Shown one piece after another: positions 25,931 through 35,266 of a stretch of 64,000 nt of DNA. The notes beneath the pieces are model-generated. The model saw only the letters and a program-made list of their open reading frames with translations. It made no database searches and had not been told where the DNA came from. The DNA comes from Ponticaulis sp. (GTDB lineage Bacteria; Pseudomonadota; Alphaproteobacteria; Caulobacterales; Hyphomonadaceae). The DNA is taken from positions 296,932 to 360,931 of the forward strand of contig PBNO01000003.1 in assembly GCA_002723155.1 (NCBI GenBank). Direction: 5' to 3'. Within the stretch, counting starts at the first letter, position 1. Each line of letters opens with the position of its first letter. The position numbers were made by a program, and so were the translations under genes.

Positions 25931-25958
25931 AAAGGCCGCCGCTCTGGCGGCCTTTTTT
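25931..25958 (+). terminator. Intrinsic terminator after the MscS gene
   Basis: AAAGGCCGCC and GGCGGCCTTT form a tight stem around GCTCT, followed by TTT. Confidence 0.92.
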
Positions 25959-26004
25959 CTGCCGCGCTCAGCCCTTACCTATAAGCCATCGCGGAGAGTA
26001 AGGC

Positions 26005-26391
26005 ATGTCAGAGACCACAAACACCCAGCCCCCACCGGACTTTCCTCCATTTCCGGAGGAAGCTCAGGCGCCGCCTCCTGTAAGCACGCAGACAACGGCG
26101 CCCAAGCCGAAGCGGCCGCTACTGGCGCGTATTTTTGCCATTAAGTTCTGGGGAGCGATCCGGCTTCTAGCGCTCTGCGTGCTCGTTGGCCTCATCATGC
26201 AGGTTGGCGATTTCGCGCAGGACCCTGGTCAATTCTCGTTTGTGAGCTTCCTGCAGGATGTCTGGCAGAGCATGTTTGCCGGTCTGTTCTGGGTGATCAG
26301 CCATGGCTGGAAGCCCGCCCTGCTCGGTGCGCTGGTCGTACTTCCAATCTGGGTATTGTGGCGGCTGGTGAGCCTGCCTTTCAGGCGCTGA
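26005..26391 (+). CDS. Small membrane protein with proline-rich N-terminus (possibly DUF6460)
   Basis: A 128-residue protein with a Pro-rich cytoplasmic N-terminus (about 1-40) and two hydrophobic segments (about 50-70 and 100-122). Its layout resembles the small alphaproteobacterial proteins grouped as DUF6460, but that match is from memory of the pattern. Function unknown. It meets the RHH-PII gene tail to tail with no gap (26391/26392). Confidence 0.7.
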   Translation: MSETTNTQPPPDFPPFPEEAQAPPPVSTQTTAPKPKRPLLARIFAIKFWGAIRLLALCVLVGLIMQVGDFAQDPGQFSFVSFLQDVWQSMFAGLFWVISHGWKPALLGALVVLPIWVLWRLVSLPFRR

Positions 26392-26898
26392 CTAGATCAG
26401 CGCCTTCTCATCACGTTCGCCAGTACGAATACGCACAGCGCCGGAGAGTGACGTGACGAAGATTTTGCCGTCACCGATTTTGCCGGTTTCAGCCGTCTGC
26501 GTGATCGCCTGAAGCGCGGTCTCCAGCATTGTAGATGGCACCGCCACCTCAATCTTCACCTTCGGAATTTCCTTCACTTCGTATTCAGCGCCGCGATACA
26601 TTTCCGTCTGGCCGCGCTGACGACCAAAGCCTGTCACCTGACTTGCCGTAATCCCCGTAACGCCGAGCTCTGCGAGTGCCTCGCGAACCGCTTCATATTT
26701 GTGCGGACGGATGATGGCTGTGATCAGGCGCATCGGAAATTCCTCTTCATGAACAAGCCCAAGATAGACAAGACGACGGATCGCCTCTGAACGAGACGGC
26801 AGATCATCCTGACCACGACGCCAGGCATCAACCTTCTGTCCGAACTCTTTTGAAGCGACCAGCTGAATGCGCTGGTCCAGTTTTTCACTATCAGACAC
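26392..26898 (-). CDS. Ribbon-helix-helix/PII signal-protein fusion
   Basis: A 168-residue protein in one uninterrupted frame from a GTG at 26898. Residues 8-50 look like a ribbon-helix-helix DNA-binding domain (QRIQLVASKEFGQKVDAW, then SRSEAIRRLVYLGL). Residue 56 is a Met that begins a full-length PII protein (MRLITAIIRPHKYEAVREAL). Counting from it, the T-loop Tyr of RGAEY falls exactly at PII position 51, the uridylylation site, and GKIGDGKIF plus RIRTGERDEKAL match the B and C loops. PII proteins sense ATP/ADP and 2-oxoglutarate. A GAGGA site eight bases before Met56 could also yield free PII. No glnA lies beside it. Divergent from the paired receiver genes. Confidence 0.85.
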   Translation of the reverse strand: MSDSEKLDQRIQLVASKEFGQKVDAWRRGQDDLPSRSEAIRRLVYLGLVHEEEFPMRLITAIIRPHKYEAVREALAELGVTGITASQVTGFGRQRGQTEMYRGAEYEVKEIPKVKIEVAVPSTMLETALQAITQTAETGKIGDGKIFVTSLSGAVRIRTGERDEKALI

Positions 26899-27094
26899 GA
26901 CTCAATCTCTTGAAACTAACTAAAATACACTTTGATCAACTTACACACCTTCATTCGTTTTGCAAGATGGCTCGCCCTGTAATTGCCCGTATCTAACGGC
27001 CGCGTTGATTTCTTTAAAATTTGATCGTCTGGCGTTGATGAATATTCACCCCGCTCTGGCAGAAAGGGATGATCGAACATCCCGGCAGGACGAT

Positions 27095-27991
27095 ATGACC
27101 AAAGATACTGGTAAAATGAAGAAGCACTACAATCCCTCTGAAATCGGGATTGTACTGGGTGAGTCCAACAACTATGCGCGCGCCATGATCAATGAAGTGC
27201 TGCGCAATATGGGCTTCACAAAAGTTTACCCTGCATCGACCGCCGCCGAAGTCATTGAGGCCGTCAATGTCTGGCACCCTCGTGTCGTCATCACCGAAAA
27301 CCTGCTGCCGGACATGAATGGCACCGAGATGGTCCGCCGTATGCGCCACAATGATGTGGTGTCAGACCGCAGCGTGCCCGTGATCATGATCACCAGCGAC
27401 CCGCGCGTCGAAACCGTAAAAGAAGCGCGCATGGCTGGCGTTGACGAATTTGCGGCAAAGCCGATCTCACACGCGACCATCAAGGAACGTCTGGATGAGG
27501 TCATCCTGCGCCCTCGCCCGTTCATTGAGGGTAAAAACTATATCGGCCCATGTCGCCGGCGTAAGCGAAAGCTGGAATATCGCGGCCCACTGAAACGCCT
27601 GTCTGACCCGCTGGACGCAACCGATCAACAAGCTGACCGTGAGTTCCACCAGAACATGCTGGTCCAGTGCGCTGAACGCCTGACGTCGCTCGCAAAGTCT
27701 ATCGATCCGCGTGATCGCGGCGGTGTGCGTACGCTCTATAATACCGCAAATGAAGCCAATGATATTGCGAAGAAAATCGAGGACGAAGCTCTCGAACTCG
27801 CAACCGTTTGCGTGGCCCGTTACATTGAAGGCGTCGGCGCGAGCGGCGCACTTCAGTCGCAGGTAATCTCCGCGCACATGGACGCAATCCGCCTTCTCCT
27901 GTCCGCAAAAGGCGGCAAATCGCATGCCCGACTCGAAATTGCTCAGGGCCTCGAAAAGATCGTTAAACGTAAACTTCGCGAAGCAGCATGA
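27095..27991 (+). CDS. Degenerate receiver-domain protein with C-terminal helical domain (first of pair)
   Basis: A 298-residue protein with an N-terminal receiver-like domain (about 15-135) in which key residues are changed. The acidic pair reads GE (IGIVLGESN) and the phosphoacceptor is Glu68 (VVITENLLPDMNG), a natural phosphomimetic; the Lys in FAAKPIS is kept. After a YIGPCRRR motif comes a basic linker and a helical C-terminal domain of about 110 residues with no recognised family. The frame extends to 26960, but the ATG at 27095 best fits the domain start and has AGGA nearby. Its stop overlaps the start of the next gene (ATGA), so the two are coupled. Confidence 0.8.
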   Translation: MTKDTGKMKKHYNPSEIGIVLGESNNYARAMINEVLRNMGFTKVYPASTAAEVIEAVNVWHPRVVITENLLPDMNGTEMVRRMRHNDVVSDRSVPVIMITSDPRVETVKEARMAGVDEFAAKPISHATIKERLDEVILRPRPFIEGKNYIGPCRRRKRKLEYRGPLKRLSDPLDATDQQADREFHQNMLVQCAERLTSLAKSIDPRDRGGVRTLYNTANEANDIAKKIEDEALELATVCVARYIEGVGASGALQSQVISAHMDAIRLLLSAKGGKSHARLEIAQGLEKIVKRKLREAA

Positions 27992-28950
27992 CCGGTTCAG
28001 TATTGTCCCCCGCCCGGATTCCGCGTGAGTTCGTACCAGAAGAAGTACGCGTTCTCATGCTTGAAGACAGCATTCACTCACGCTCGGTTATGATGGAGGT
28101 GCTTCGCGGCATCGGCATCCAGAACGACCACGTAATGAGCCGTAATGCGCTCGAATTCCTTCAGGAAGAAAACTACAATTTTCCGGCAGACATTGTTCTG
28201 ATCATCCATTCTCAGGAAAATCCGGTTGATCTCAGCCTGATCCAGAAGCTGAGACGCCTGCCAAACCCTATGCTATCAGAGCGCCCGTTTATTTATCTGT
28301 CTGCGATCGCAACGATGACCAATATTCGCGGTGCACGTGATGCAGGTGCAGATGAGTTCGTCATGCGTCCTGTCTCTTCCAGCCAGTTGCAGAAAAAGTT
28401 TCGCGCCGTGATCGAAGCCCCCCAGGTCTTTGTATCGACTAATAAATATATTGGCCCGTGTCGTCGTCGACAGGAAGATATGGAGCCACCCCGGCGTCGA
28501 ACAGAAGACAGCAGAAAAGATAAAGAAGAAGGCCGCCCGGAAGCTGCCGGCGCCGAAGAGCTGAAATTCGCGGTCAACGAGCTTCTCAACTCCGACTTCG
28601 CGCCAGCCCCGATGCGCCAGAGCATGACGGATCGGGTTCGAGCCATCGCCACCCGCACCATGCAACAGTCTATTGAACAAGGTGACACCGCGCTTCATCA
28701 AACGGCAACTGCGGTGCGCTTTTATCTCGACGGCATTGAGGGCAAGGAAGATCCTGAAGCTCACGTGCTTGAGATCAGCATCCACGCTCTGACCCAGCTC
28801 TCAGTCCTGCCAGATACGGACGTAGAAGCCCGAAAATCTGTCGGCACACTGATGACGGTCGCCGTGCAGAAGAAACTGGCGGCTTACCAGAAACGTCGTC
28901 GCCAGGTGTCGCGTACGCCAGCCAACCCTCAAAAACGCCAAACGGGCTAA
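27988..28950 (+). CDS. Degenerate receiver-domain protein with C-terminal helical domain (second of pair)
   Basis: A 320-residue paralogue of the upstream protein. Its receiver-like domain keeps an acidic pair (LMLEDS), but no Asp is present at the phosphoacceptor site (IVLIIHSQENPVD) and the conserved Lys is Arg (FVMRPVS). The same YIGPCRRR motif follows, then a charged linker and a helical domain. Both C-terminal domains share a pattern I-S-x-H about 40 residues before a basic end. It overlaps the first gene by four bases. The two may form a heterodimer or titrate a kinase or phosphotransfer protein; that is inference. Convergent with the oxidoreductase gene. Confidence 0.8.
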   Translation: MTGSVLSPARIPREFVPEEVRVLMLEDSIHSRSVMMEVLRGIGIQNDHVMSRNALEFLQEENYNFPADIVLIIHSQENPVDLSLIQKLRRLPNPMLSERPFIYLSAIATMTNIRGARDAGADEFVMRPVSSSQLQKKFRAVIEAPQVFVSTNKYIGPCRRRQEDMEPPRRRTEDSRKDKEEGRPEAAGAEELKFAVNELLNSDFAPAPMRQSMTDRVRAIATRTMQQSIEQGDTALHQTATAVRFYLDGIEGKEDPEAHVLEISIHALTQLSVLPDTDVEARKSVGTLMTVAVQKKLAAYQKRRRQVSRTPANPQKRQTG

Positions 28951-28957
28951 GGTTTGG

Positions 28958-29932
28958 TCAGGTCGTCAGAACGATTTTGCCGATCACATCACGGCCCGTC
29001 AGCATTCCGAGGCCTTTAGCCGCCTCGTCCAGCGAAAGCTCTGCGTGAATGCGCGGACGGATAAGCCCGTCTTCGGCCCAGGCCTGAACCTGCGCCATGT
29101 TCTCACGCCCCTTCTCCGGAAACCTGCGGCCATATTCACCCGCGCGAACACCGGCCACCGAGAACCCTTTTATCAACGGGATATTGGTTTTGATTTCGGC
29201 GATACGGCCCGACATGAAGCCGATAACCAGAAGACGACCGTCAAACGCGATACAGCGCGTGGATTCGTCGAATACATCACCGCCAATAGGATCAAAAATC
29301 ACATCCGCGCCGCGTCCATCGGTCAGCTCTTTCACCTGTTCGCGGAAGCCATCGCGCAGATTGAGCACATGATCTGCGCCAGCTTGCCGGATGGCATCCA
29401 TCTTGGAGTCGCGCCCTGTCGTGGCGATGACTGTCGCGCCGAGCAGTTTGCCAACCTCAATCGTCGCCATACCGACGCCGCCACTTGCGCCATGCACCAG
29501 AAGGGTTTCGCCCGCTTCAATGCGTGCCCGACGAACGAGAGACACATAAGCTGTCAGATAAGCTGCGCCGAAGGCGGCACCTTCTGCATAGCTATAGGCC
29601 GCCGGAACCGGCCTCAGCCCATCTTCCGATGCTGTCACAAATTCGGCAAACGCCCCCGTCTTGGCCCCGCCGCAGACCCGGTCACCAATCTTCCATCTGG
29701 TGACACCCTCGCCGGTTTCGACCACATCGCCGGCAAACTCCATGCCCACAGTGAAAGGTAGCTCCGGCTTGAACTGGTATTTGCCCTGACACATCAGAAT
29801 GTCAGGAAAATTGAGGCTCGCCGCGCGTACCGCAATCTTCACCTCGCCCGCTTTCGCAACGGGCTCGGCTATTTCAGTCAGCGATGCGCCAGACAGGTCT
29901 TCACTTATTGTGTTGCAGACGAAAGCTCTCAT
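28958..29932 (-). CDS. Quinone oxidoreductase-like protein (zinc-independent MDR family)
   Basis: A 324-residue NADPH-dependent oxidoreductase of the medium-chain dehydrogenase family. The GroES-like N-terminal half carries SLNFPDILMCQGKY and PFTVGMEFAGDVVE. The Rossmann half has LVHGASGGVGMATIEVGKLLGA, the AXXGXXG-type nucleotide-binding motif. No zinc-binding cysteine pattern is present, as in quinone oxidoreductases. The ATG at 29932 has GGAGGA nine bases upstream; the frame is open further but lacks support. It lies downstream of phoB on the same strand, 63 bp away, but is unlikely to be part of phosphate control. Confidence 0.88.
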   Translation of the reverse strand: MRAFVCNTISEDLSGASLTEIAEPVAKAGEVKIAVRAASLNFPDILMCQGKYQFKPELPFTVGMEFAGDVVETGEGVTRWKIGDRVCGGAKTGAFAEFVTASEDGLRPVPAAYSYAEGAAFGAAYLTAYVSLVRRARIEAGETLLVHGASGGVGMATIEVGKLLGATVIATTGRDSKMDAIRQAGADHVLNLRDGFREQVKELTDGRGADVIFDPIGGDVFDESTRCIAFDGRLLVIGFMSGRIAEIKTNIPLIKGFSVAGVRAGEYGRRFPEKGRENMAQVQAWAEDGLIRPRIHAELSLDEAAKGLGMLTGRDVIGKIVLTT

Positions 29933-29995
29933 ACGGCCTGTTCCTCCCAGACCGTTATCTGTGATCATTTCACCTGAAAGGCAAATGTAAGCGCC

Positions 29996-30691
29996 TTAAA
30001 GATCCTTCGGCGGAACGAAAGAGTAACCGGCTGAGCGCACAGTGCGGATGAGGTCCACATCAGAGTGTTTGTTCAGCGCTTTACGCAGGCGGCCTATGTG
30101 AACATCTACCGTGCGCGCCTCAACATACACGTCTGCACCCCAGACAGAATCCAGCAGCTGCTCACGCGAGAAGACACGCCCCGGACGCTGGATCAGATAG
30201 TCCAGAAGCCGGAACTCGGTCGGGCCGAGATGCAGCTCCTGCCCGTCACGCATGACTGTGTGCGACGAGCGGTTAATCTCAACGCCAGCACAGCTCAGCA
30301 CGTCTTCGGCAAGGCCCGGACGGATACGACGCATGACCGCGCGAATACGTGCCATCAGCTCGGTGGTGGAGAATGGCTTGGCGATATAATCATCCGCGCC
30401 CGTATCAAGGCCGCGAATACGGTCAGATTCTTCGGTACGCGCTGTCACCATGATGATGGGCAGATTGCGCGTCTCAGCGCGGGACCGCGTCTGACGGCAC
30501 ACTTCAATGCCCGTCACTTTCGGGAGCATCCAGTCCAGCAAAAGCAGGTCCGGCGCACGCTCTTTCATCATGACCAGCGCTTCTTCCCCGTCCTTTGCAA
30601 CGCCGACTTCATAGCCTTCACGTTCCAGATTGTAGCGCAGAAGCTCAATCACCGGATCTTCGTCTTCAGCGACCAGAATGTAAGGTGTCAT
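29996..30691 (-). CDS. phoB: Phosphate regulon response regulator PhoB
   Basis: A 231-residue OmpR-type regulator that activates phosphate-starvation genes when phosphorylated by PhoR. The receiver starts YILVAEDEDPVIELLRYNL and has the acceptor Asp in LLLLDWMLPKVTG and Lys in YIAKPFS. The winged-helix output domain shows LGPTEFRLLDYLIQRPGRVFSR and ARTVDVHIGRLRKAL. The start at 30691 (MTPYILVAEDE) has GGGGA nearby; in-frame ATG 30703 and GTG 30709 are alternatives. It is the last gene of the phoR-pstC-pstA-pstB-phoU-phoB operon, the same order as in Caulobacter. Confidence 0.95.
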   Translation of the reverse strand: MTPYILVAEDEDPVIELLRYNLEREGYEVGVAKDGEEALVMMKERAPDLLLLDWMLPKVTGIEVCRQTRSRAETRNLPIIMVTARTEESDRIRGLDTGADDYIAKPFSTTELMARIRAVMRRIRPGLAEDVLSCAGVEINRSSHTVMRDGQELHLGPTEFRLLDYLIQRPGRVFSREQLLDSVWGADVYVEARTVDVHIGRLRKALNKHSDVDLIRTVRSAGYSFVPPKDL

Positions 30692-30720
30692 CGTATTCCC
30701 CATACTCACACAATTTCCGT

Positions 30721-31407
30721 CTATTCGAGGTCCGGCAATTTCGGGCGCGCCATAGGCATGTCCTCGCCGGTCACAAAGAAATGAACCACTTCAGCGATGT
30801 TGGTGCAGTGATCACCAATCCGCTCGAGATTTTTAGCGATGAATAGAAGATGCGCGCCCTGCGATATTTTGCGCGGGTCTTCCATCATATAGGTGAGCAC
30901 CTCACGGAACATGCTGTTATAGTGCTCGTCGATTTCTTCATCATGCTGCCAGACATCAATCGCTTCCTGCGCATTCTGGGTGGCATAAGCATCGAGAACC
31001 GTATTCAGCTGCAGGCGAACCGCGCGCGACATACGCTCAACGCTTTTCTGTCCGGTTGCACCATGCTCCTCGCCCATCGCGATGAGACGTTTGCAGACAT
31101 TCTTTGCAAGGTCGCCAATACGTTCCAGATCGTTGGAGACTTTCAGCGCCGCGATAATGCCGCGAAGATCCTGCGCGACTGGCTGACGGAGTGCCAGAAG
31201 ACGTGTGATTTCGCGCTCAAGACGGGTTTCCAACGCATTCACTTCAGCGTCACGCTGGATCACGCTTCGCGCCAGTTCGCTATCGCCGCGCGCAAACGCC
31301 GTCGCCATATCCGTGATCATCGCCTCGGCCATGCCGCCCATACGCAGGACATCACTGGTCAGAGCATTGAGTTCACTGGTGAAGGCTTTGAGTGTGTGCG
31401 ATGGCAC
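30721..31407 (-). CDS. phoU: Phosphate signalling protein PhoU
   Basis: A 228-residue cytoplasmic protein of two PhoU three-helix bundles that links the Pst transporter to PhoR and keeps the Pho response off when phosphate is plentiful. The metal-binding helices are visible in both halves (VSNDLERIGDLAKN and IAKNLERIGDHCTNIAE). The start is a GTG at 31407 with AGGAGA six bases upstream. It follows pstB by 17 bp and precedes phoB by about 29 bp. Confidence 0.96.
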   Translation of the reverse strand: MPSHTLKAFTSELNALTSDVLRMGGMAEAMITDMATAFARGDSELARSVIQRDAEVNALETRLEREITRLLALRQPVAQDLRGIIAALKVSNDLERIGDLAKNVCKRLIAMGEEHGATGQKSVERMSRAVRLQLNTVLDAYATQNAQEAIDVWQHDEEIDEHYNSMFREVLTYMMEDPRKISQGAHLLFIAKNLERIGDHCTNIAEVVHFFVTGEDMPMARPKLPDLE

Positions 31408-31424
31408 TTTTCGTCTCCTGAAAT

Positions 31425-32246
31425 CTAGCCGTAACGGCCGGTGATATAGTCATGCGTGCGGCGGTCACGCGGATTGGTGAAAATCTGCTCTGTCGTGCCC
31501 GTTTCTATCAGCTTACCACGATCAAAGAAGGCCGTATTCTGCGAAATCCGGGCCGCCTGAGACATGGAGTGGGTCACAATTACGATACAATAATTCTGGC
31601 GCAGCTCGTCGATTAGCTCCTCAATGCGCGCTGTCGCGATCGGGTCGAGCGCCGAACATGGCTCGTCCATGAGAATGATCTCCGGATTGATCGCAATCGC
31701 CCGCGCGATCACCAAACGTTGCTGCTGACCACCGGAAAGCGATGTGCCGGGCTTGTGCAGACCGTCTTTCACCTCATCCCAGAGACCGGCGCGACGAAGG
31801 CTCGTCTCGACAATGTCTTCCAGTTCGGCGCGCGTTGCAGCAAGCCCGTGGATCTTCGGCCCGTAGGCGACATTCTCGAACACGGTTTTCGGGAACGGGT
31901 TCGGCTCCTGGAAAACCATGCCGACACGCGCCCGGAGCATAACAGGGTTCACGTTGCGCGCTGTGACATCCTCCTCATCAATCCGGATATCGCCAGTCAC
32001 AGAACACCCGGAAATCGTATCATTCATGCGGTTGAGACAGCGCAGGAAGGTAGACTTGCCGCAGCCGGACGGACCGATGATCGCCATCACCGACTTGTCT
32101 GGAATGTCGATATTGACGCTATCAATCGCCATCGCGCCGTCATAGCTGACGGTCACATCACGAACACGCACCTTTACGGCTTGCTCTTGCGGGGCGGCTC
32201 CGGCGTGAGCTGGAGCTGCAGATGGCAGGATCGGATCGCTCATCAT
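31425..32246 (-). CDS. pstB: Phosphate ABC transporter ATP-binding protein PstB
   Basis: The ATPase of the high-affinity phosphate importer, 273 residues. Walker A is GPSGCGKST, the signature is LSGGQQQRL, and Walker B is [13 protein letters not shown] with the H-loop in IVTHSM. The N-terminus carries about 25 extra residues before the ABC domain. The start overlaps the pstA stop (ATGATGA), indicating coupled translation. Confidence 0.97.
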   Translation of the reverse strand: MMSDPILPSAAPAHAGAAPQEQAVKVRVRDVTVSYDGAMAIDSVNIDIPDKSVMAIIGPSGCGKSTFLRCLNRMNDTISGCSVTGDIRIDEEDVTARNVNPVMLRARVGMVFQEPNPFPKTVFENVAYGPKIHGLAATRAELEDIVETSLRRAGLWDEVKDGLHKPGTSLSGGQQQRLVIARAIAINPEIILMDEPCSALDPIATARIEELIDELRQNYCIVIVTHSMSQAARISQNTAFFDRGKLIETGTTEQIFTNPRDRRTHDYITGRYG

Positions 32247-33979
32247 TTCTCATACCTCAACCGCATCAACACCGCCAAACCGTTCAGCACCAGCATGACG
32301 AGCAGCAGAATAATGATCGCTGCTGAGGTCATCGGCTCCCATGCACGTTCGGCCCGTGTGGACCATTGAAAAATCAGAACCGGCAAAGCCGTCGCGCGGT
32401 CTGTCGCGCCCTGCGGCATCTCTGCAACGAAGGCCACCATGCCGATCAGCAGAAGCGGCGCGGTTTCACCAATGGCCTGAGCCAGACCGATGATCGAGCC
32501 TGTCAGAATGCCCGGCGCAGCCATAGGCAGAACATGGTGATTGACGGTCTGTAGACGGGTTGCGCCCATAGCCAGCGCGGCCTGACGTACACTACCCGGC
32601 ACAGCACCCAGCGCGGCGCGCGATGCAATGATGATCGTCGGAAGCGTCATCAGCGCTAGCACAATACCACCGACAAGCGGCCAGCCACGACCAAGCCCAC
32701 CGCCAAGACGGAAGACCCCGTCCACAAACGGGATCGGAATGATCACGCCATTCACAAAGATCGCTGCGCCAAGAAGACCAAAGACAATCGACGGGATCGC
32801 AGCCAGATTGTTGATGTTCACCTGAACAAAGCTCGTCCACCGGTTACGCGGCGCGAACTCTTCCAGATAAACTGCAGCGGCGATGCCCACTGGCACGGCC
32901 AGCCCCATCGTCACCAGAATGATCATAATCGAGCCGACAAGGCCTGAGAGAACACCGGCAAACTCGGCATCCGAAGAATCGGCATTGCTGAAAAGCGCGC
33001 CATTAAAGTGCGAACTGATACGTCCCGCCGTCTGGAAACGCTCAAGGACGACAATCTGTGCATCCGGAATTGAGCGCTGGGATTCAGGCTGCTCGATCAC
33101 CAGAATTTCACCGCGCTGACGGTCAGGGTCCAGACCGGAAATCACCGGCTCCGCTTCTATCATGCCCCCTGAAATAGAGACTGCTTTCATCCAGCCCTCG
33201 CCAGAGCGGAACAGGACGCTCGGGGTAAACTCGTCGAGCACAAGGCGCTCAGCGTTGATACGCGCTTCAAAGTCCGACAAGCGCGCTTCAATCAGCTCGA
33301 CTCTGTGTTCAGCACCCGCCAGACGCATAGCAAGTTGGCGATCACCCGGCGCCGCTTCTGCCTGACTCGCCAAACCGTCACGCATACGCAATGCTGGCTC
33401 ATACTCGCGGTGACGAATGGTGGATATCTGTTCACGGTGCCAGCGGTGGATGACCTGCATTGCGCCGGAAAAATCGCTCTCAATGCGCGCACCCGCCTGA
33501 TCATAACCGCGCCCGTCGAAACGATGCACCGACGTTGCCAGACCTTTCAGATACCGGTCAGCCTCATCGGACACAGGCACGCGGACTGGGTAAGCTGCGG
33601 ACAAATCCACACCGGAAGTTTGCAGAGCTTCTGTAATGTCTCCGGCAGCCAGGCGGCTGACCAGTTGGGACATTTCAATTCGCACGTCACGGTCTGCCGG
33701 ATCGCCCGCCATATTCTGAACAGCGCCGCGAATGCTGCGATACACTGAACGTGAGTCCGTGTCCGTCAGCTGCAAATCGAGCGACACCTCATGGCGAGTG
33801 AATGCGCTACGGGCCTCAAAGGTTATCGAGACGAGCAATGTCACGAGAAGCGCTAGCGCGATGAAAATGGCCAGCAGCCCATAATAACGGAAACGCTGGT
33901 CAGCGCGGCTGCGTTGCTTCATCCGTTTCAGGAATGCCGGATTTTGCGAAATCGGTGTGTTGAGATCAGAGGCCTGCAT
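32243..33979 (-). CDS. pstA: Phosphate ABC transporter permease PstA with long periplasmic insert
   Basis: A membrane subunit of the phosphate importer, 578 residues, roughly twice the length of the E. coli protein. A first helix (about 30-55) is followed by some 290 residues of predicted periplasmic sequence, then the conserved permease domain with five or more helices. The permease loop reads [24 protein letters not shown], the contact site for PstB. Long PstA forms of this kind are usual in alphaproteobacteria. It overlaps pstC by 14 bp and pstB by 4 bp. Confidence 0.94.
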   Translation of the reverse strand: MQASDLNTPISQNPAFLKRMKQRSRADQRFRYYGLLAIFIALALLVTLLVSITFEARSAFTRHEVSLDLQLTDTDSRSVYRSIRGAVQNMAGDPADRDVRIEMSQLVSRLAAGDITEALQTSGVDLSAAYPVRVPVSDEADRYLKGLATSVHRFDGRGYDQAGARIESDFSGAMQVIHRWHREQISTIRHREYEPALRMRDGLASQAEAAPGDRQLAMRLAGAEHRVELIEARLSDFEARINAERLVLDEFTPSVLFRSGEGWMKAVSISGGMIEAEPVISGLDPDRQRGEILVIEQPESQRSIPDAQIVVLERFQTAGRISSHFNGALFSNADSSDAEFAGVLSGLVGSIMIILVTMGLAVPVGIAAAVYLEEFAPRNRWTSFVQVNINNLAAIPSIVFGLLGAAIFVNGVIIPIPFVDGVFRLGGGLGRGWPLVGGIVLALMTLPTIIIASRAALGAVPGSVRQAALAMGATRLQTVNHHVLPMAAPGILTGSIIGLAQAIGETAPLLLIGMVAFVAEMPQGATDRATALPVLIFQWSTRAERAWEPMTSAAIIILLLVMLVLNGLAVLMRLRYEK

Positions 33980-35192
33980 AACGCTTCCTCTGTCTGTCTA
34001 CGATCCACTGGGACACAAAATTGAAGAAGAGTGTCACGACAAACAAAGCCGCGCCGAGCGCGAAGGCAGACAGCGTGCGTGGATTGTCGAACTCTGGATC
34101 GCCAGTCATCAACGCAACGATCTGAACTGTAACGGTGGTGATGTCTTCAAACGGGTTGGCGGTAAGGTTTGCACGCTCACCAGCAGCCATCACAACGATC
34201 ATCGTCTCGCCGATGGCCCGGCTGGTTGCCAGCAGCATGGCGGCCATCAAGCCCGGAAACGCAACTGGCAAAACGATATGTTTCATCATTTCAGCGCGGG
34301 TTGCCCCGACGCCGAGCGCCCCATTCTTCAACTTTTTCGGCACGGTCCGCAGAACATCGTCTGAGAGAGACGAGACGAACGGGATGATCATAATACCCAT
34401 GACCAGCCCTGCCGCGAGCGCGCTTTTTGGCTGGGCGGTCAGCACATCCATGCCACCATTCAACGGACGCAGAACATCATTCACGGCAAGCCCGAGCTGG
34501 CGCACAAGCGGCGCAACCACGAGGATGGCGAAGAAGCCGTACACGACTGTCGGAATTCCGGCGAGAATTTCCAGAACCGGCTTCAGAACGCGGCGCTGTC
34601 TCGGGCTCGCATACTCCGACAGGTAAATCGCACAGAACAAGCCAATTGGCGCTGCGATCAAAAGCGCGATGAATGCAATAAAGAAGGTACCGAAAAAGAG
34701 CGGTACCGCGCCAAAGGCTGCAGAGGTTTGTGCGCTCCATTCAAGCCCGAAGAAGAACTCACTCGCGCTCACGCCGTCGCTGGCAAAGAAGCGGCCCGTC
34801 TCAAAAATGAGCGAGAGTACAATGCCAAATGTGGTGAGCACGGCGACGCCGCCGCTGGCCATCAGCATCCACTTTATCAGCCGCTCTACGCGTAGCTGCA
34901 TGGAGACTTCCGGTCTGATCTTCATGCAGGTGTAAATCGCACCGGCGATGGCAATCAAAGGCAGCCCGATCGCGACCACATCCTGACGGATTGGAAAGAA
35001 CCAGGCGATCAGACCAGCCAGCATTGTCGGCGCTAATGCCCCCAACGCACAATACCAGCCATAATAGACCGACAGGGATGACAGCTGACGAGAGTGCACG
35101 CGCGACAACCGGGCCGCCTGAAGGCGTCCGGCTAAAAATGCGGTGAAGACGATCAATACGACCGCCGCAAATATGTTCTGCGCTATTGGCAT
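33966..35192 (-). CDS. pstC: Phosphate ABC transporter permease PstC
   Basis: The partner permease of the phosphate importer, 408 residues. Several N-terminal helices precede the permease core, whose coupling loop reads VPKKLKNGALGVGATRAEMMKH. ATSRAIGETM is the typical PstC signature. The ATG at 35192 is preferred over a GTG two codons upstream, but neither has a clear ribosome site. It follows phoR by 74 bp. The phosphate-binding protein PstS is not encoded here. Confidence 0.94.
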   Translation of the reverse strand: MPIAQNIFAAVVLIVFTAFLAGRLQAARLSRVHSRQLSSLSVYYGWYCALGALAPTMLAGLIAWFFPIRQDVVAIGLPLIAIAGAIYTCMKIRPEVSMQLRVERLIKWMLMASGGVAVLTTFGIVLSLIFETGRFFASDGVSASEFFFGLEWSAQTSAAFGAVPLFFGTFFIAFIALLIAAPIGLFCAIYLSEYASPRQRRVLKPVLEILAGIPTVVYGFFAILVVAPLVRQLGLAVNDVLRPLNGGMDVLTAQPKSALAAGLVMGIMIIPFVSSLSDDVLRTVPKKLKNGALGVGATRAEMMKHIVLPVAFPGLMAAMLLATSRAIGETMIVVMAAGERANLTANPFEDITTVTVQIVALMTGDPEFDNPRTLSAFALGAALFVVTLFFNFVSQWIVDRQRKRYAGL

Positions 35193-35266
35193 GCACACAC
35201 TAAATCAGGGTCCGAAAGCGCCGGAACCTAACATCGCTTCACGACGTTTTTATTTCAGTATGCCGA

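Noticed and set aside
26734..26898. The RHH segment as a separate gene with a frameshift before PII
   Set aside because: No stop or shift separates it from Met56; the frame is continuous, so a fusion is the simplest reading.
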